From assembly GCA_963664835.2 (NCBI GenBank), contig CAXXUG010000006.1, forward strand, positions 58,786-122,785: DNA of 64,000 bases. The letters are read 5' to 3'. The notes below the pieces were generated by a model that saw only the letters and a program-made list of their open reading frames with translations, did no database searches and was not told the DNA's origin. This stretch comes from G963664835 sp963664835. GTDB taxonomy: Bacteria; Chloroflexota; UBA6077; FW602-bin22; JBCLEL01. A program made the translations under genes and the position numbers. Below, piece after piece: positions 27,544-37,186 of this stretch; position 1 is the first letter of the stretch; every line of letters starts with the position of its first letter.

Positions 27544-29472
27544 ATGAGTCCTAGAAACGCGCCGAGGCGCTACCGATATCGACCCGGACCAAGAGGCAGA
27601 GGCTCCTCTAATCGCAGGCGTCAGCGTAGAGGTCCTAACACTCGAAGCGATCAGTCCGCTTCCCTAGCAGCGACCGCGGTTGGCCCTCCGGCTGGCGGCG
27701 ACATCGAAATCCCGTCCAAGATTACCGTCCAAAACCTCGCCAACCTGTTGCAGGTGAGTCCGAGCCGTGTCATCACCGCGTTGATTATGAGCGGTGTCTT
27801 GGCAACCATTAACCAAACGGTCAGCTACGAGGAAAGCGCCCCGGTTGCCGAAGAACTCGGATTCACACCAAAGTTACAGGAAGAACCCTCGGAGGAGTTA
27901 ACGGTTAGCCCAACGGAAAGGGCTGCCGACCAGGAACCATCCCGCATGATTGACCGTCCTCCGGCGGTGACCATATTAGGGCACGTAGATCACGGTAAGA
28001 CCAGTCTGCTCGACCGCATCCGGCGCACAAACGTGATGGAAGGCGAGGCCGGTGGTATCACCCAACATATTGGTGCATATCAGGTCGAGTCGGATGGAAG
28101 AAAGATCACGTTCTTGGACACGCCGGGCCACGAAGCATTCACCGCTATGCGAGCACGAGGCGCAATGGCAACCGATATCGCAGTGCTCGTCGTCGCCGCC
28201 GACGATGGCGTTCAAGCCCAAACTCTCGAGGCGATAGACCACGCCCGTGCCGCCCAGGTACCGATTGTCGTTGCGATCAACAAGATCGATCGACGCGACG
28301 CGAACCCTGATATCGTGAAGCAACAGTTGGCGGAAGCCGGCCTGGTGGTCGAGGACTATGGTGGAGACATTGTGTCGGCCCAGGTGTCGGCCATGACCGG
28401 AACCGGTGTCGACGAGTTGCTCGAAATGATACTCTTGGTCGCCGATTTATCCGAGTTGCAGGCAGACCCCACCGGCTACGCCTACGGAACGGTTATCGAG
28501 GCCAAGGTAGACCGCGCCCGTGGAGTCGCGGCCACGCTGCTCGTCCAATCCGGCACACTCAACGTAGGCGATACGGTCTCGGTTGGCGCCTCCGTTGGTC
28601 GTGTGCGCGCCATGTTCGATGACCGTGGAAAGCGAATCAAGTCCGCCGGCCCATCAACGCCGGTCGAGATTCTCGGAATCTCCGAGCAGCCGATACCGGG
28701 CGACAAGTTCCAGGCCTTCGCCGACGAAAAGTCGGCTCGCGCTTCGACGGCGCAGCTGGCTTCCAAGTCTGCCACCAGCGCCGATACCGCGGACGCAATG
28801 TCGCTGAGCGAGTTTTCGGCCCAAACGGGCGCCCAGGGAGTTCGGGACCTGAACGTCGTATTGAAGACCGATGTACAAGGTTCTCTGGAACCAATTCAGT
28901 CTTCTATTACCGACGTATCTACCGATGATGTGCGCGTTCGCGTCATTCGCGCTTCGGCCGGAGCGATAGTCGAACCAGACGTCCTCTTGGCCAAGGCTTC
29001 GAACGCGATGATCGTGGGCTTTCGAACATCCGTCGAACCCGGCGCCAACAATGCGGCCGAGCTCAATCGCGTCGAAATTCGGCTTTACGATGTTATCTAT
29101 AGGATCATCGAGGATTTGCAGGCCGCGGCCGAGGGATTGATAGAACCGGTCTCCCGTGAGGTAATCGACGGGCACGTTGAGGTGCGGCAGCTATTCAGAG
29201 TGGGACGGACTCGCACCGTTGCCGGATGCTTCGTCACGGATGGCCTGGTATTGAGATCCTGTGGCATCCGCGTATTTCGTGACCGCAAAAAGGTCTTCGA
29301 AGGAAAGTTGGCCAGCCTCAAGAGGTTCAAAGATGACGTTCGCCGGGTGGAAGCGGGCTACGAGTGCGGTATCGCCATTGAGGGATACAACGATATTCTC
29401 GAGGGAGACATTTTCGAAGTGTTCCATAACGAAACTGGCAGTGGCTCCGTTGACGAGTCGGCAAGGGTATGA
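27544..29472 (+). CDS. infB: Translation initiation factor IF-2
   Basis: GTPase that places initiator tRNA on the ribosome. The 642 residues are a compact form: a short Arg/Gly-rich N-terminus, an IF2-N motif (ITVQNLANLLQVSPSRVITALI), the G domain with GHVDHGKT, DTPGHEAF and NKID, a domain II, and the C-terminal initiator-tRNA binding part ending near GYECGIAIEGYNDILEGDIFEVF. ATG 27544 follows GAGGAGGG. It overlaps rbfA by ATGA. Confidence 0.97.
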   Translation: MSPRNAPRRYRYRPGPRGRGSSNRRRQRRGPNTRSDQSASLAATAVGPPAGGDIEIPSKITVQNLANLLQVSPSRVITALIMSGVLATINQTVSYEESAPVAEELGFTPKLQEEPSEELTVSPTERAADQEPSRMIDRPPAVTILGHVDHGKTSLLDRIRRTNVMEGEAGGITQHIGAYQVESDGRKITFLDTPGHEAFTAMRARGAMATDIAVLVVAADDGVQAQTLEAIDHARAAQVPIVVAINKIDRRDANPDIVKQQLAEAGLVVEDYGGDIVSAQVSAMTGTGVDELLEMILLVADLSELQADPTGYAYGTVIEAKVDRARGVAATLLVQSGTLNVGDTVSVGASVGRVRAMFDDRGKRIKSAGPSTPVEILGISEQPIPGDKFQAFADEKSARASTAQLASKSATSADTADAMSLSEFSAQTGAQGVRDLNVVLKTDVQGSLEPIQSSITDVSTDDVRVRVIRASAGAIVEPDVLLAKASNAMIVGFRTSVEPGANNAAELNRVEIRLYDVIYRIIEDLQAAAEGLIEPVSREVIDGHVEVRQLFRVGRTRTVAGCFVTDGLVLRSCGIRVFRDRKKVFEGKLASLKRFKDDVRRVEAGYECGIAIEGYNDILEGDIFEVFHNETGSGSVDESARV

Positions 29473-29840
29473 CCAGCCGTCGCCAAGAGCGGGTCAATGA
29501 GCAGCTGCGTCAAGAAATCAGCGAAATCGTGCACCGGGAGATGAACGATCCTCGTTTGTCAGGCGTGGTTAGCTTCACGGCGGTCAGGGTCAGTCCGGAC
29601 CTGGGTTCCGCAAACGTGTACTTCAGCGTCTTTGGCGACCAGGAATCACGCGATGACGCGCTCGGCGCGTTGAACAGAGCGTCAGGGTTCGTTCGCAGAG
29701 AGCTTGCTGGCCGGCTGGTGATGAAGCGCACGCCCTCGCTCACTTTCTATTTCGACGATACCCTCGATCGCGGTAACCGGATCTCAGAGCTGATCGACGC
29801 TGCGCGAATCTCGACCACGCAGGCTCAGAGCGAAAGTTGA
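29469..29840 (+). CDS. rbfA: Ribosome-binding factor A
   Basis: 30S maturation factor with a KH-like fold. The 123 residues include RVNEQLRQEISEIVHREMNDPRLSGVVSFTAVRVSPDLGSANVYFSVFG (split in use) and the C-terminal KRTPSLTFYFDDTLDRGNRI. It starts inside the infB stop (ATGA) and is followed by truB after four bases, the standard order. Confidence 0.95.
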   Translation: MTSRRQERVNEQLRQEISEIVHREMNDPRLSGVVSFTAVRVSPDLGSANVYFSVFGDQESRDDALGALNRASGFVRRELAGRLVMKRTPSLTFYFDDTLDRGNRISELIDAARISTTQAQSES

Positions 29841-29844
29841 AGCC

Positions 29845-30762
29845 ATGGAGTCCGCCGGCGTCATCCTAGTCGACAAAGATCAGGGTTGGTCATCGAGCGA
29901 CGTCGTGTCAAAGCTGCGCCGTCTCCTTGGCGCTCGCAAGGTTGGCCATTGCGGTACTCTCGATCCAATGGCTACCGGACTATTGGTTGTGTGCCTCAAC
30001 TCGGCTACCAAGCTCGCGGATCTGTTCAGCCTGCACGACAAGGACTATGTCGCATCGGTTCGATTGGGGCGACAGACCGACACGGACGACGCGGAAGGCA
30101 GGATCGTTGCCGAGGCGGACCCGACAGACACATCCCACGAGGACGTGAAGCGAGTTCTACAATCGTTCGTTGGCCGGCAGTCGCAGGTGCCCCCCGCCTA
30201 CTCGGCGATCAAGGTTGATGGGGTTCGCTCATATCGACGCGCCCGAAAGGGAGAGACATTCAAGCTCAAGCCGCGTGAGGTGAAATTTCATCGGTTGCAA
30301 CTGTTGGACTGGAGGCCGCCCGAATTCGAAGTCTCGATCCGTTGCAGTGCCGGCACCTATGTCCGTGCCCTGGCCCGCGATGTGGGTCAAAGGCTCGGCG
30401 CAGGCGGTCATTTGAGCAGCCTGCGGCGGATTCGCAGCGGACAATTCAGGGTGGACGACGCGAGCACAATTGATGAAATTGAGGCGATTTGTAACCGCGG
30501 TGATGTTGCCGGCCTCGTGACCAACTGCCTTGACGCAATGGTCGATTTCCCCAGGCTCTCCTTGCCATCCTCACTCTTCGTTCGCCTGACTCAAGGGCAA
30601 ATAGTGCATCTCGATGGTCCGGTTCCTGAGCTGTCCGCAGCTTATTTCGTCGTCCTGCAGGATCCGCCTACCGACCAACTCGTTCTCGCCCGCCCGTCTG
30701 GATCTCGAGACCTGGCGCCGGCGAAGCTACTCTCCGGCAACCCTGTTCCCGTGAGTGCGTGA
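29845..30762 (+). CDS. truB: tRNA pseudouridine-55 synthase
   Basis: Modifies U55 in the T-loop. The catalytic motif CGTLDPMATGLLVVC carries the Asp. Other motifs are VDKDQGWSSSDVVSKLRR, SQVPPAYSAIKVDGVRSYRRARKG, ECSAGTYVRALARDVG-like CSAGTYVRALARD, and GGHLSSLRRIRSG. A C-terminal PUA-like part follows. Length 305. It overlaps ribF by eight bases. Confidence 0.96.
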   Translation: MESAGVILVDKDQGWSSSDVVSKLRRLLGARKVGHCGTLDPMATGLLVVCLNSATKLADLFSLHDKDYVASVRLGRQTDTDDAEGRIVAEADPTDTSHEDVKRVLQSFVGRQSQVPPAYSAIKVDGVRSYRRARKGETFKLKPREVKFHRLQLLDWRPPEFEVSIRCSAGTYVRALARDVGQRLGAGGHLSSLRRIRSGQFRVDDASTIDEIEAICNRGDVAGLVTNCLDAMVDFPRLSLPSSLFVRLTQGQIVHLDGPVPELSAAYFVVLQDPPTDQLVLARPSGSRDLAPAKLLSGNPVPVSA

Positions 30763-31687
30763 GTTGCTCGATCTCAGTCAGGTGGGCTACGTTAGCCCTA
30801 GCGCCGTGACGGTAGGCGTCTTCGACGGAGTTCACCTCGGGCATCAACATCTTCTCTCCAGGTTGACACAGATGGCCGCGGACAGGTCGCTCACACCGGT
30901 TGTGATTGTTGTTCACCCACCTCCCCAAACCGTGCTGGAAGGGTTTGAATCCTGGACGTTGCTTACCAGCCCGACCTATCGTCGCGAGCTCATCGAGCGG
31001 TGCGGCATCGACAAAGTCATGCCATTGAAGTTCACCCCTCAAGTCGCACTCATCAGCGCCTTCGATTTCTGCAAGCAACTGGTTGAGACTCTTCAGATGC
31101 GCCTTCTTATCGCCGGCCCAGATTTTGCGCTCGGTCACCGTCGCGAGGGAGACATGTCGCGCCTTTCCCAGATCGGAAACGAATTGGGATTTGAAGTTCA
31201 ATCGATCGAGTATTTCAATCTGCCCGAGCGATCCGTAAGCAGCAGTGAAATCCGAGGCGCACTCGAGCTGGGGCAGATTGTCGAAGCCAATTCGATGATT
31301 GGCCGCAGATTCGAAATCGTTGGCCGAGTAGCCGAAGGCGAGAAACGCGGCCGGCTGCTGGGTTTCCCAACGGCGAACGTAGTTCCAGAGAGCCGTCAAC
31401 TAATGCCTCGCGATGGCGTCTACGCGGTGATAGCACGTTGTGCCGGCAAGTCCTACGGCGGCGTCGCGAACCTTGGCGTCCGGCCGACGTTCGGCGCCAG
31501 CGCTCGCCTCCTCGAAGTCCATCTGTTTGATTTCGCCGATGACATTTACGGGCAAGAGCTCGATGTCGCATTTGTTGAGTCCATACGCGGTGAGCGTCAG
31601 TTCGCCGACGTCGAAGATCTGCGAAGCCAAATCGCCGTCGACGTGAAGACGGCTCGACGCATTCTCAAGCGACAGCCGCTGGGTTGA
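30755..31687 (+). CDS. ribF: Bifunctional riboflavin kinase/FAD synthetase
   Basis: Turns riboflavin into FMN and FAD. The N-terminal nucleotidyltransferase half has VTVGVFDGVHLGHQHLLSRL, FTPQVALISAFDF and a GPDFALGHRREGD loop, ending near SSSEIRGALELG. The C-terminal kinase half has GRVAEGEKRGRLLGFPTANV, GVYAV and GGVANLGVRPTFG. Length 310 is normal. It completes the nusA-ylxR-infB-rbfA-truB-ribF transcript. Confidence 0.96.
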   Translation: MRELLDLSQVGYVSPSAVTVGVFDGVHLGHQHLLSRLTQMAADRSLTPVVIVVHPPPQTVLEGFESWTLLTSPTYRRELIERCGIDKVMPLKFTPQVALISAFDFCKQLVETLQMRLLIAGPDFALGHRREGDMSRLSQIGNELGFEVQSIEYFNLPERSVSSSEIRGALELGQIVEANSMIGRRFEIVGRVAEGEKRGRLLGFPTANVVPESRQLMPRDGVYAVIARCAGKSYGGVANLGVRPTFGASARLLEVHLFDFADDIYGQELDVAFVESIRGERQFADVEDLRSQIAVDVKTARRILKRQPLG

Positions 31688-31703
31688 AGAGTGGTCCGGA
31701 CAA

Positions 31704-32267
31704 GTGTCTCAGCTGTCGAAACCTGATCAACAAGGCGTTTCATTGTGGCCCCCCTATAGGCACTACTATCAGGGCCGAACGAACGGTTGTGGGCCGGCCG
31801 CCCTCTCGATCGCTCTCAGTCGCTTGGGTAGTCCGGCACCGACGCCTGAGCAGACGAGCCGGCTGCTGTCTCCCCAAAGGGTCCCGTTAATTCTAGCAAC
31901 GCCGCCATGGGCGCTACACTGGCTGGCGAGAAAACTCGGATACAGTTGCAGGGTCAACTGGCGCGGTTCTCTAGACCACCTAACCGGCGCGCTCGAGGCC
32001 GGCCACTCTATCATCGTTCTGATCCGACCTCTCGACTTTACCCGCTCGCCTTCCTGGGCTCTCCACTACCGGTCGGTCGCAGGGATCGAAACGGATGAAT
32101 CCGGCGCCGCTTGGGTCTGGTTGGCCTGTTCCTCACTGGGAAATGGAGGAGCCCACAACCAGGGCTCAGCCAATCCGGCCAACCTGCGACTGTCCGTAGA
32201 AGAGTTGATGGACCAGTGGTTGGTATACGGCACGATTCGCTGGATGCTGGAGCTGTGGGCCGCCTAG
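31704..32267 (+). CDS. C39-like papain-fold peptidase or transglutaminase-like protein
   Basis: A 187-residue protein with the pattern of the C39-like family: an N-terminal YYQGRTNGCGPAALSIALSRLG supplying the catalytic Cys, then a region leading to WALHYRSVAGIE, which supplies the His, and a downstream acidic position. No signal peptide or ABC domain is attached, so it is not a bacteriocin exporter. The GTG start is 17 bp after ribF, suggesting cotranscription. Function is unknown; a cytoplasmic protease or amidase-like role is a guess from fold. Confidence 0.6.
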   Translation: MSQLSKPDQQGVSLWPPYRHYYQGRTNGCGPAALSIALSRLGSPAPTPEQTSRLLSPQRVPLILATPPWALHWLARKLGYSCRVNWRGSLDHLTGALEAGHSIIVLIRPLDFTRSPSWALHYRSVAGIETDESGAAWVWLACSSLGNGGAHNQGSANPANLRLSVEELMDQWLVYGTIRWMLELWAA

Positions 32268-32276
32268 GTCGGCAGT

Positions 32277-34347
32277 CTAAACCGCCGCCTTCTCCTGCTT
32301 CGCTTCGGCAATGACATCTTGCTCGATGTGGGCCGGCACCTCTTCGTAGTGGTCCTGTGACATCTGGTACACGCCCCTTCCCTGGGTCAGAGCTCGAAGA
32401 CTCGCCGAGTACCTGAGCATCTCGCCCATCGGCACCGTTGCTTCTATAGTACTGACTCCGTTCTGAGGATTCATGCCGAGAACTCGTCCCCGCCTAGTGT
32501 TCAAATCGCTCAAGACATCGCCCACGTACTGATCCGGGATGTCTATTTGCACATGCATTATTGGCTCCAGGAGGACCGGCCTCGCTTCGGCCAGCCCCTT
32601 CCTTAGTGCCTGTTGGCCCGCGATCTTGAATGCGATCTCCGACGAGTCGACAGAGTGAAATGATCCATCGTAAAGAGTAACCCGGAGATCCACGACCGGG
32701 AATCCGCCCAACACGCCGTCCGCGAGGGCCTCCACGACGCCTTTTTGGACTGCGGGGATATATTGCTTCGGTACGACTCCTCCAACGATGCGATCATCGA
32801 ACTCGAACCCGCTGTCACGCGGAAGCGGCTCCAACTCCAGATACACGTGTCCGTATTGACCGTGGCCGCCGCTCTGCTTTTTGTGCTTGTATTCTGAGTT
32901 ATTGGCCAGCTGAATGGTCTCTCTGTAGGGTACGTTCGGAAGGCTTAGCTCGACTTCGACTCCGAGCTTGTTCTTCATCTTGGCGGCTGTGACATCGGCA
33001 TGCAGCTCGCCCATTGCCGCGAGTATAGTCTGGCCGGTCGATTGGTCTTTGGAGACCTTGATCGTCAAGTCTTCTTCCGACATACGCGAAATTGCTTCGC
33101 TCATCTTGTCCAGATCGGCCTTGGACTTCGGAGCGAGAGACGCGAAGTACGATTGCGCCGGCAGGTCGATCCAAGGGATGCGCAGCGGGTCGTCCTTAGC
33201 GCACAACGTGTCGCCGGTACTCGTGGCTTGCAGCTTGGCGACCGCTCCTATGTCGCCGGCAATTATCTGCGCGACCGGCTCTTGAGTCTTGCCCCGAACG
33301 CTGAACAGCTGACCCAACCGCTCTTCCCGTTGGCTGGTCGAGTTGAAAGCGTGGCTGTCGCTCTTGATAGCGCCAGACAACACCCGGAAATAGGTCAACT
33401 TGCCGACGTATGGGTCCGCGGTCGTCTTGAATACCAGCGTCGCCAGGGGTCCGTTTGTCTCGAAACCGAGCTGAACGGACTTGTCTGAGTCCGCCTTAGT
33501 AGCAACCGCCGGCTCGCGATCGGCCGGCGAGGGGCAGTACTCCACTAACGCATCCATCAGGGTTTTCACACAGTGATTGTTCAGTCCCGAGCACACTGCG
33601 ACCGGAACCACAAGGCCGTCTTGCACGCTTTGTCGCAGCCCTGCACGAATCTCCTCCTCTTCCAACGCTTCGCCCTCGAGATACTTCATCAGTAAGTCGT
33701 CATCGTTCTCCGCCACTGCCTCGACCAACTTCTCGTGAGCCTCGTCCACCCTGTCCGAGAGTTCGGCCGGGAGGGCCAATTCATTTCCGTCAACATCGAA
33801 TGCTCGCTTGCTGGCAAGGTCCACCACTCCACGGAAGTCGGATTCCTCGCCGATTGGGATCTGCAGCGCAACGACCTTGCGGCCAAATCGTTCCTGTATC
33901 TGGTCAAGAGTTCGATCGAAGTCGGCGTTCTCGCGGTCAATCTTGCTGATGGTCAGAAAGCGGGGAATTTCATCCTGCTCTGCCTGCCTCCACACCAGTT
34001 CGGCGCCGATCTCCACTCCGCTCGCGGCGTCGATCAGTATCAACGCGGCGTCAACCGCCGCCAACGCTTGGTAGATTTCCCCTATGAAGTCCGAGAAGCC
34101 GGGCGAGTCTATGACGTTAACCCTCGACCCCTTCCAGTCGAATGGAATCAGGGAGAGCTGGATCGACATTCGTCGCCGGACTTCTTCCGGGTCGTAGTCG
34201 GACGTGCTGTTGCCTTCATCCACCTTGCCGAGCCGGCTGGTTACCCCCGAGTTGAAGAGAAACGCCTCGGCCAACGTAGTCTTGCCCGCGCCCCCCGTGT
34301 GAAAACAGCCCAATGTTTCTAATCGCCGATGTAGCATAGTTATTCAT
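32277..34347 (-). CDS. EF-G-like translational GTPase (FusA2 type), one-base frameshift in the P-loop
   Basis: Elongation factor G-like protein. The start is ATG 34347 with GAGGGG six nt upstream, giving NNYATSAIRNIGLFSHGG. The frame then breaks at a run of six G on the minus strand (34291-34296 on plus). Removing one G gives SHGGAGKTTLAEAFLF, an ordinary P-loop. The rest follows cleanly: DSPGFSDF, SKIDRENADF, domains II and III, a domain IV with GQYGHVYLELEP, and a C-terminus with RRGRVLGMNPQNG. Family members differ from true EF-G and their role is unclear. Sequencing error is the likeliest cause of the break. Confidence 0.88.
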
Positions 34348-34455
34348 AGCTTCCCCTCGAACGACGCGGCCGTATCATCACCCAGAATTTGGGAAACCTG
34401 TCCGCCACTCCCAGTGAGGATCAAGAGCGCCTCGCCATTAGATGAACGTCAAAAA

Positions 34456-34464
34456 ATTATAGCA
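34456..34464 (-). promoter_or_regulatory. Extended -10 promoter for the EF-G-like gene
   Basis: On the minus strand TGCTATAAT (34464-34456) is a perfect extended -10 element with no good -35. Transcription would start near 34449, giving a leader of about 100 nt ahead of the ATG at 34347. Confidence 0.5.
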
Positions 34465-34640
34465 AACTCCCACTCTCCTCCCAGGATAGCCCGCGGTTGA
34501 CCGTGGGAGCTGTCCCATTTTGCCAACTGCCCGACAATGAGCCGGCACCAACAGATGCACTAGCGCAGTGGGAGCAATCCACTTAGAATTGTGTGTGCAA
34601 CGGGCCGGCCCCCGGTCCGAATACCTGAAAAGATCGGCGG

Positions 34641-34844
34641 GTGAAACTCCAGATGCCACTGAGTCAGGAATTGCTCGATATACTGGTCTGCCCCGCATGC
34701 AAGGCGCCGTTAGATAATCTCACCAACACACTCGTCTGCACGGCGTGCGGACGCCGATACCCGGTGTGCGACGATATCCCGATCATGTTGATCGAAGAGG
34801 GCGACAGGGGAAAGGCGGAGTTTGAGCAAGGCGCGCAGAGCTAG
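34641..34844 (+). CDS. Trm112-like zinc-ribbon protein
   Basis: A 67-residue protein of the Trm112/YcaR family: LLDILVCPACKAPLDNL, then LVCTACGRRYPVCDDIPIML. Four cysteines in two CxxC pairs should bind zinc. In eukaryotes and archaea Trm112 activates methyltransferases; bacterial copies are of uncertain role. The start is the GTG at 34641 or the ATG at 34653. It stands alone ahead of the replication genes. Confidence 0.82.
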   Translation: MKLQMPLSQELLDILVCPACKAPLDNLTNTLVCTACGRRYPVCDDIPIMLIEEGDRGKAEFEQGAQS

Positions 34845-34960
34845 ATTGTTGGACGATTCGCTGCCGCAGTTACAGTCCTGGTCGTCATGGTCTGGCGACC
34901 GTACGCACCCGCTCAACGAGCCGTCACTTCAGTTTACGGTAGTTCTCGGATTGTTATCCT

Positions 34961-35569
34961 GTGCGTGAACGCAAACCGAATTCCTCCCTTGGTGGAAGGT
35001 TTCCCGGATTCGACGCCGGCGGTCAAAATGCTGTTCCCGTCCCCGAGCAGTTCTTCGACGAGCTCTTGCCATCTATCGACTCTCTCAACGAACTCAAGCT
35101 TGCGTTGGCTCTGATTCGGCTCTCGATCGACAAGTGGAAGCGGTCGCCGGCCTTTACCCTGGCAAACCTGGAAGAGGAGCCCGCGATCAGGCTAATGCGC
35201 CAGACCGCCGCGAATTCGGAGTCAATCTCCGACACCCTCGGCCGGCTGCTCCGAAGGGGAGTTGTTATCGAGGTGACCGCGCCGGGCGAATCCGAGATGC
35301 GGTACGCATTGAATTCCGAGCGCGGCCGCAAGCTCGTTGGATATCATCACTCATATCCTGTTCGGGATAAACCGACCAAGATATTCAGTCTCTACGAGGA
35401 TGCCGTTGGCCCAATCTCACCGCTCATAGTGGATGAGTTGCGCCAAGCGGCTAGGTTGTATCCTCCAGACTGGATCGAGGAAGCGTTCGTGTTGGCCGCG
35501 AAATACAATAAGCGTAGTTGGCGTTATGTCCAAGCCATGTTGGAGCGGTGGGCCCTTGACGGAAGATAG
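34961..35569 (+). CDS. DnaD-domain replication initiation protein
   Basis: A 202-residue protein. The N-terminal FPGFDAGGQNAVPVPEQFFDELLPSIDSLNELKLALAL is the winged-helix start typical of DnaD-like proteins in Chloroflexota. The C-terminal DnaD domain has IFSLYEDAVGPISPLIVDELRQAARLYPPDWIEEAFVLAAKYNKRSWRYVQAMLERW. It should help load the helicase with the DnaC-like protein encoded next. Only a GTG at 34961 is available as a start and no good ribosome-binding site is seen. Confidence 0.82.
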   Translation: MRERKPNSSLGGRFPGFDAGGQNAVPVPEQFFDELLPSIDSLNELKLALALIRLSIDKWKRSPAFTLANLEEEPAIRLMRQTAANSESISDTLGRLLRRGVVIEVTAPGESEMRYALNSERGRKLVGYHHSYPVRDKPTKIFSLYEDAVGPISPLIVDELRQAARLYPPDWIEEAFVLAAKYNKRSWRYVQAMLERWALDGR

Positions 35570-35621
35570 CAGTCAATCGATTGGCAGGGTCTTGCGCAAA
35601 TTCGATATTCCCCGGCCGACT

Positions 35622-36341
35622 ATGAGCGATTCCCCGGCCATCCAACAGGATGATTGTCCCTTGTGTCAGGGAGCCGGCTGGTTGCGTCGAGAGGTCAGCG
35701 TCCAGCACAGCTCATTTGGGATGCCGGTGCAATGTGTGTGCCTCATGGACGAGCTGGATAGGGACAGGCTTGCCGATCTCCGGGAAATGTCGGCGTTGCC
35801 GGGCAAACTCAATGAAATGACTTTTGAGAACTTCGATGCGAGAGTCCCGGGCGTCGACAGGGCTTATCAAACAGCTCGCAAGTTCGCACGTGATCCGAGC
35901 GGATGGCTAGTTCTTCACGGTCTCGTTGGTAGCGGCAAGACCCACTTGGCTGCTGCTATTGCAAACGTTGCACTCGATAACAAGGTTACCTTACTCTTCA
36001 GAGCCGTTCCCGATCTTCTAGAGCATATGAGATCAGCCTTCTCGCCGAGCAGCGATACCGGGGATGACAAGTTGTTTAAGAACGTCAGGGCGACACAGTT
36101 GTTGATTTTAGATGATTTGGGTACGGAATATGCAACTCCCTGGGCGGGAGAAAAACTTTATCAGATCATTAACCATAGATACAACGACGGGTCGCCGACT
36201 GTCATCACCACAAACCAGCCTCTTGGCAAGTTGGACGAGCGTATCGCTTCGAGGATGCAGGACAAGAATCTCTCTCAAGTCATCGAGATTAAGGCCGATG
36301 ATTACCGAAGGCGAGAGAAGCACCGCCGGCGGTACCGTTAG
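35622..36341 (+). CDS. DnaC/DnaI-type helicase loader ATPase
   Basis: An AAA+ ATPase. The N-terminal part has CPLCQGAGW and a later CVC, probably a zinc ribbon. The ATPase core has HGLVGSGKTHLAAAIA (Walker A), LLILDDLGTEYATPWA (Walker B), TVITTNQPL (sensor I) and a C-terminal SRMQDKN motif. ATG 35622 is used; the TTG at 35556, overlapping the DnaD gene, would add 22 residues. Adjacency to the DnaD-domain gene supports a primosome role rather than the IS21 helper role of IstB, as no transposase is near. Confidence 0.86.
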   Translation: MSDSPAIQQDDCPLCQGAGWLRREVSVQHSSFGMPVQCVCLMDELDRDRLADLREMSALPGKLNEMTFENFDARVPGVDRAYQTARKFARDPSGWLVLHGLVGSGKTHLAAAIANVALDNKVTLLFRAVPDLLEHMRSAFSPSSDTGDDKLFKNVRATQLLILDDLGTEYATPWAGEKLYQIINHRYNDGSPTVITTNQPLGKLDERIASRMQDKNLSQVIEIKADDYRRREKHRRRYR

Positions 36342-37135
36342 TCGACCACCTCGATCGAGGAGTAACCGGCCCTCAGCTCCAGTTGCCTACCGCCGGCGTT
36401 TACCGACAACGTCCCGTCGGCTCCTATTGCCTCGACTCGACCCGTGGCGCCGAGGTGTTGGCCGGCGCTCACCCGGATTGTCCTGCCATCGAGTCTCAGG
36501 CGCAGCCTCCATCCTTCGAGTATTTCACGAGCCCCATTCTTCTCATCCCGCAGGCCTCGAATGCGCTGCCCCAGTTGCATCAGGATATGGCCCGCCAGGT
36601 GATTACGCTCGACCGGCCGGCCCAACTCCCCTAGCAGGCTCGTAGCGTTAGGCGCAAGCTCCGCGACCTCGTCGCCAGGAACGTTCACATTGATTCCGAA
36701 CCCGATCACCACATACTCGAGTTGTTCGCCGGCCCAACTCGCCTCTGTCAGGACTCCACCCACTTTCTTCGCACAGATCATGAGGTCGTTGGGCCAGGCA
36801 AGTCCCACCGTCACGCCGGCGCTGTCGCGAATTCCATCGGATGCAGAGAGGGAAGCCATCGCCGGCAGCACTCCGGCCTGCTCGCCTGATACCTCGGCCC
36901 GGATCAGTGCCGACATCAGCAGGCAACGCCCTCCCGGCGCGATCCAAGTCCGACCTGCCTGTCCTCGCCCGCGTTCCTGGTGGTCCGCGACTACAGCTAA
37001 CCGACTGACCGGTCTCGACGACGCGAATTCCTTCGCCACGTCCTGAGTGGAGATGACGGACGAGAGAACCTCTATCTCCCATCCACCGCCGGCGATCGAT
37101 GCGATCCTAGATGCCGACAGACTTTCGATCTGCAC
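36338..37135 (-). CDS. birA: Biotin-[acetyl-CoA carboxylase] ligase without HTH domain
   Basis: Attaches biotin to carrier proteins. The 265 residues lack the N-terminal DNA-binding domain, so it is a group I ligase, not a repressor. Motifs are GRGQAGRTWIAPGGRCLLMS (biotinyl-AMP loop), LAWPNDLMI with KKVGGVLTEA, and YVVIGFGINVNV, followed by a C-terminal SH3-like part. The start is GTG 37135, with only an adjacent GGGAAG. The stop overlaps that of the DnaC-like gene by four bases on the opposite strand. A terminator and candidate leader RNA lie just upstream. Confidence 0.92.
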   Translation of the reverse strand: MQIESLSASRIASIAGGGWEIEVLSSVISTQDVAKEFASSRPVSRLAVVADHQERGRGQAGRTWIAPGGRCLLMSALIRAEVSGEQAGVLPAMASLSASDGIRDSAGVTVGLAWPNDLMICAKKVGGVLTEASWAGEQLEYVVIGFGINVNVPGDEVAELAPNATSLLGELGRPVERNHLAGHILMQLGQRIRGLRDEKNGAREILEGWRLRLRLDGRTIRVSAGQHLGATGRVEAIGADGTLSVNAGGRQLELRAGYSSIEVVD

Positions 37136-37154
37136 CTTCCCGTTCTCCCAAATG

Positions 37155-37186
37155 AAAAACGCCGGATAGCCTGAGCTATCCGGCGT
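37155..37186 (-). terminator. Intrinsic terminator 20 nt upstream of birA
   Basis: Plus-strand ACGCCGGATAG (37159-37169) and CTATCCGGCGT (37176-37186) form a perfect 11-bp stem with a 6-nt loop. Read on the minus strand the stem is followed by five T (37159-37155). It ends either the SDR transcript or a short RNA that starts near 37341, and may attenuate birA. Confidence 0.75.

Noticed and set aside
35622..36341. IstB helper of an IS21 transposon
   Set aside because: No istA transposase or terminal repeats; the adjacent DnaD-domain gene and N-terminal zinc ribbon favour a DnaC-type loader.
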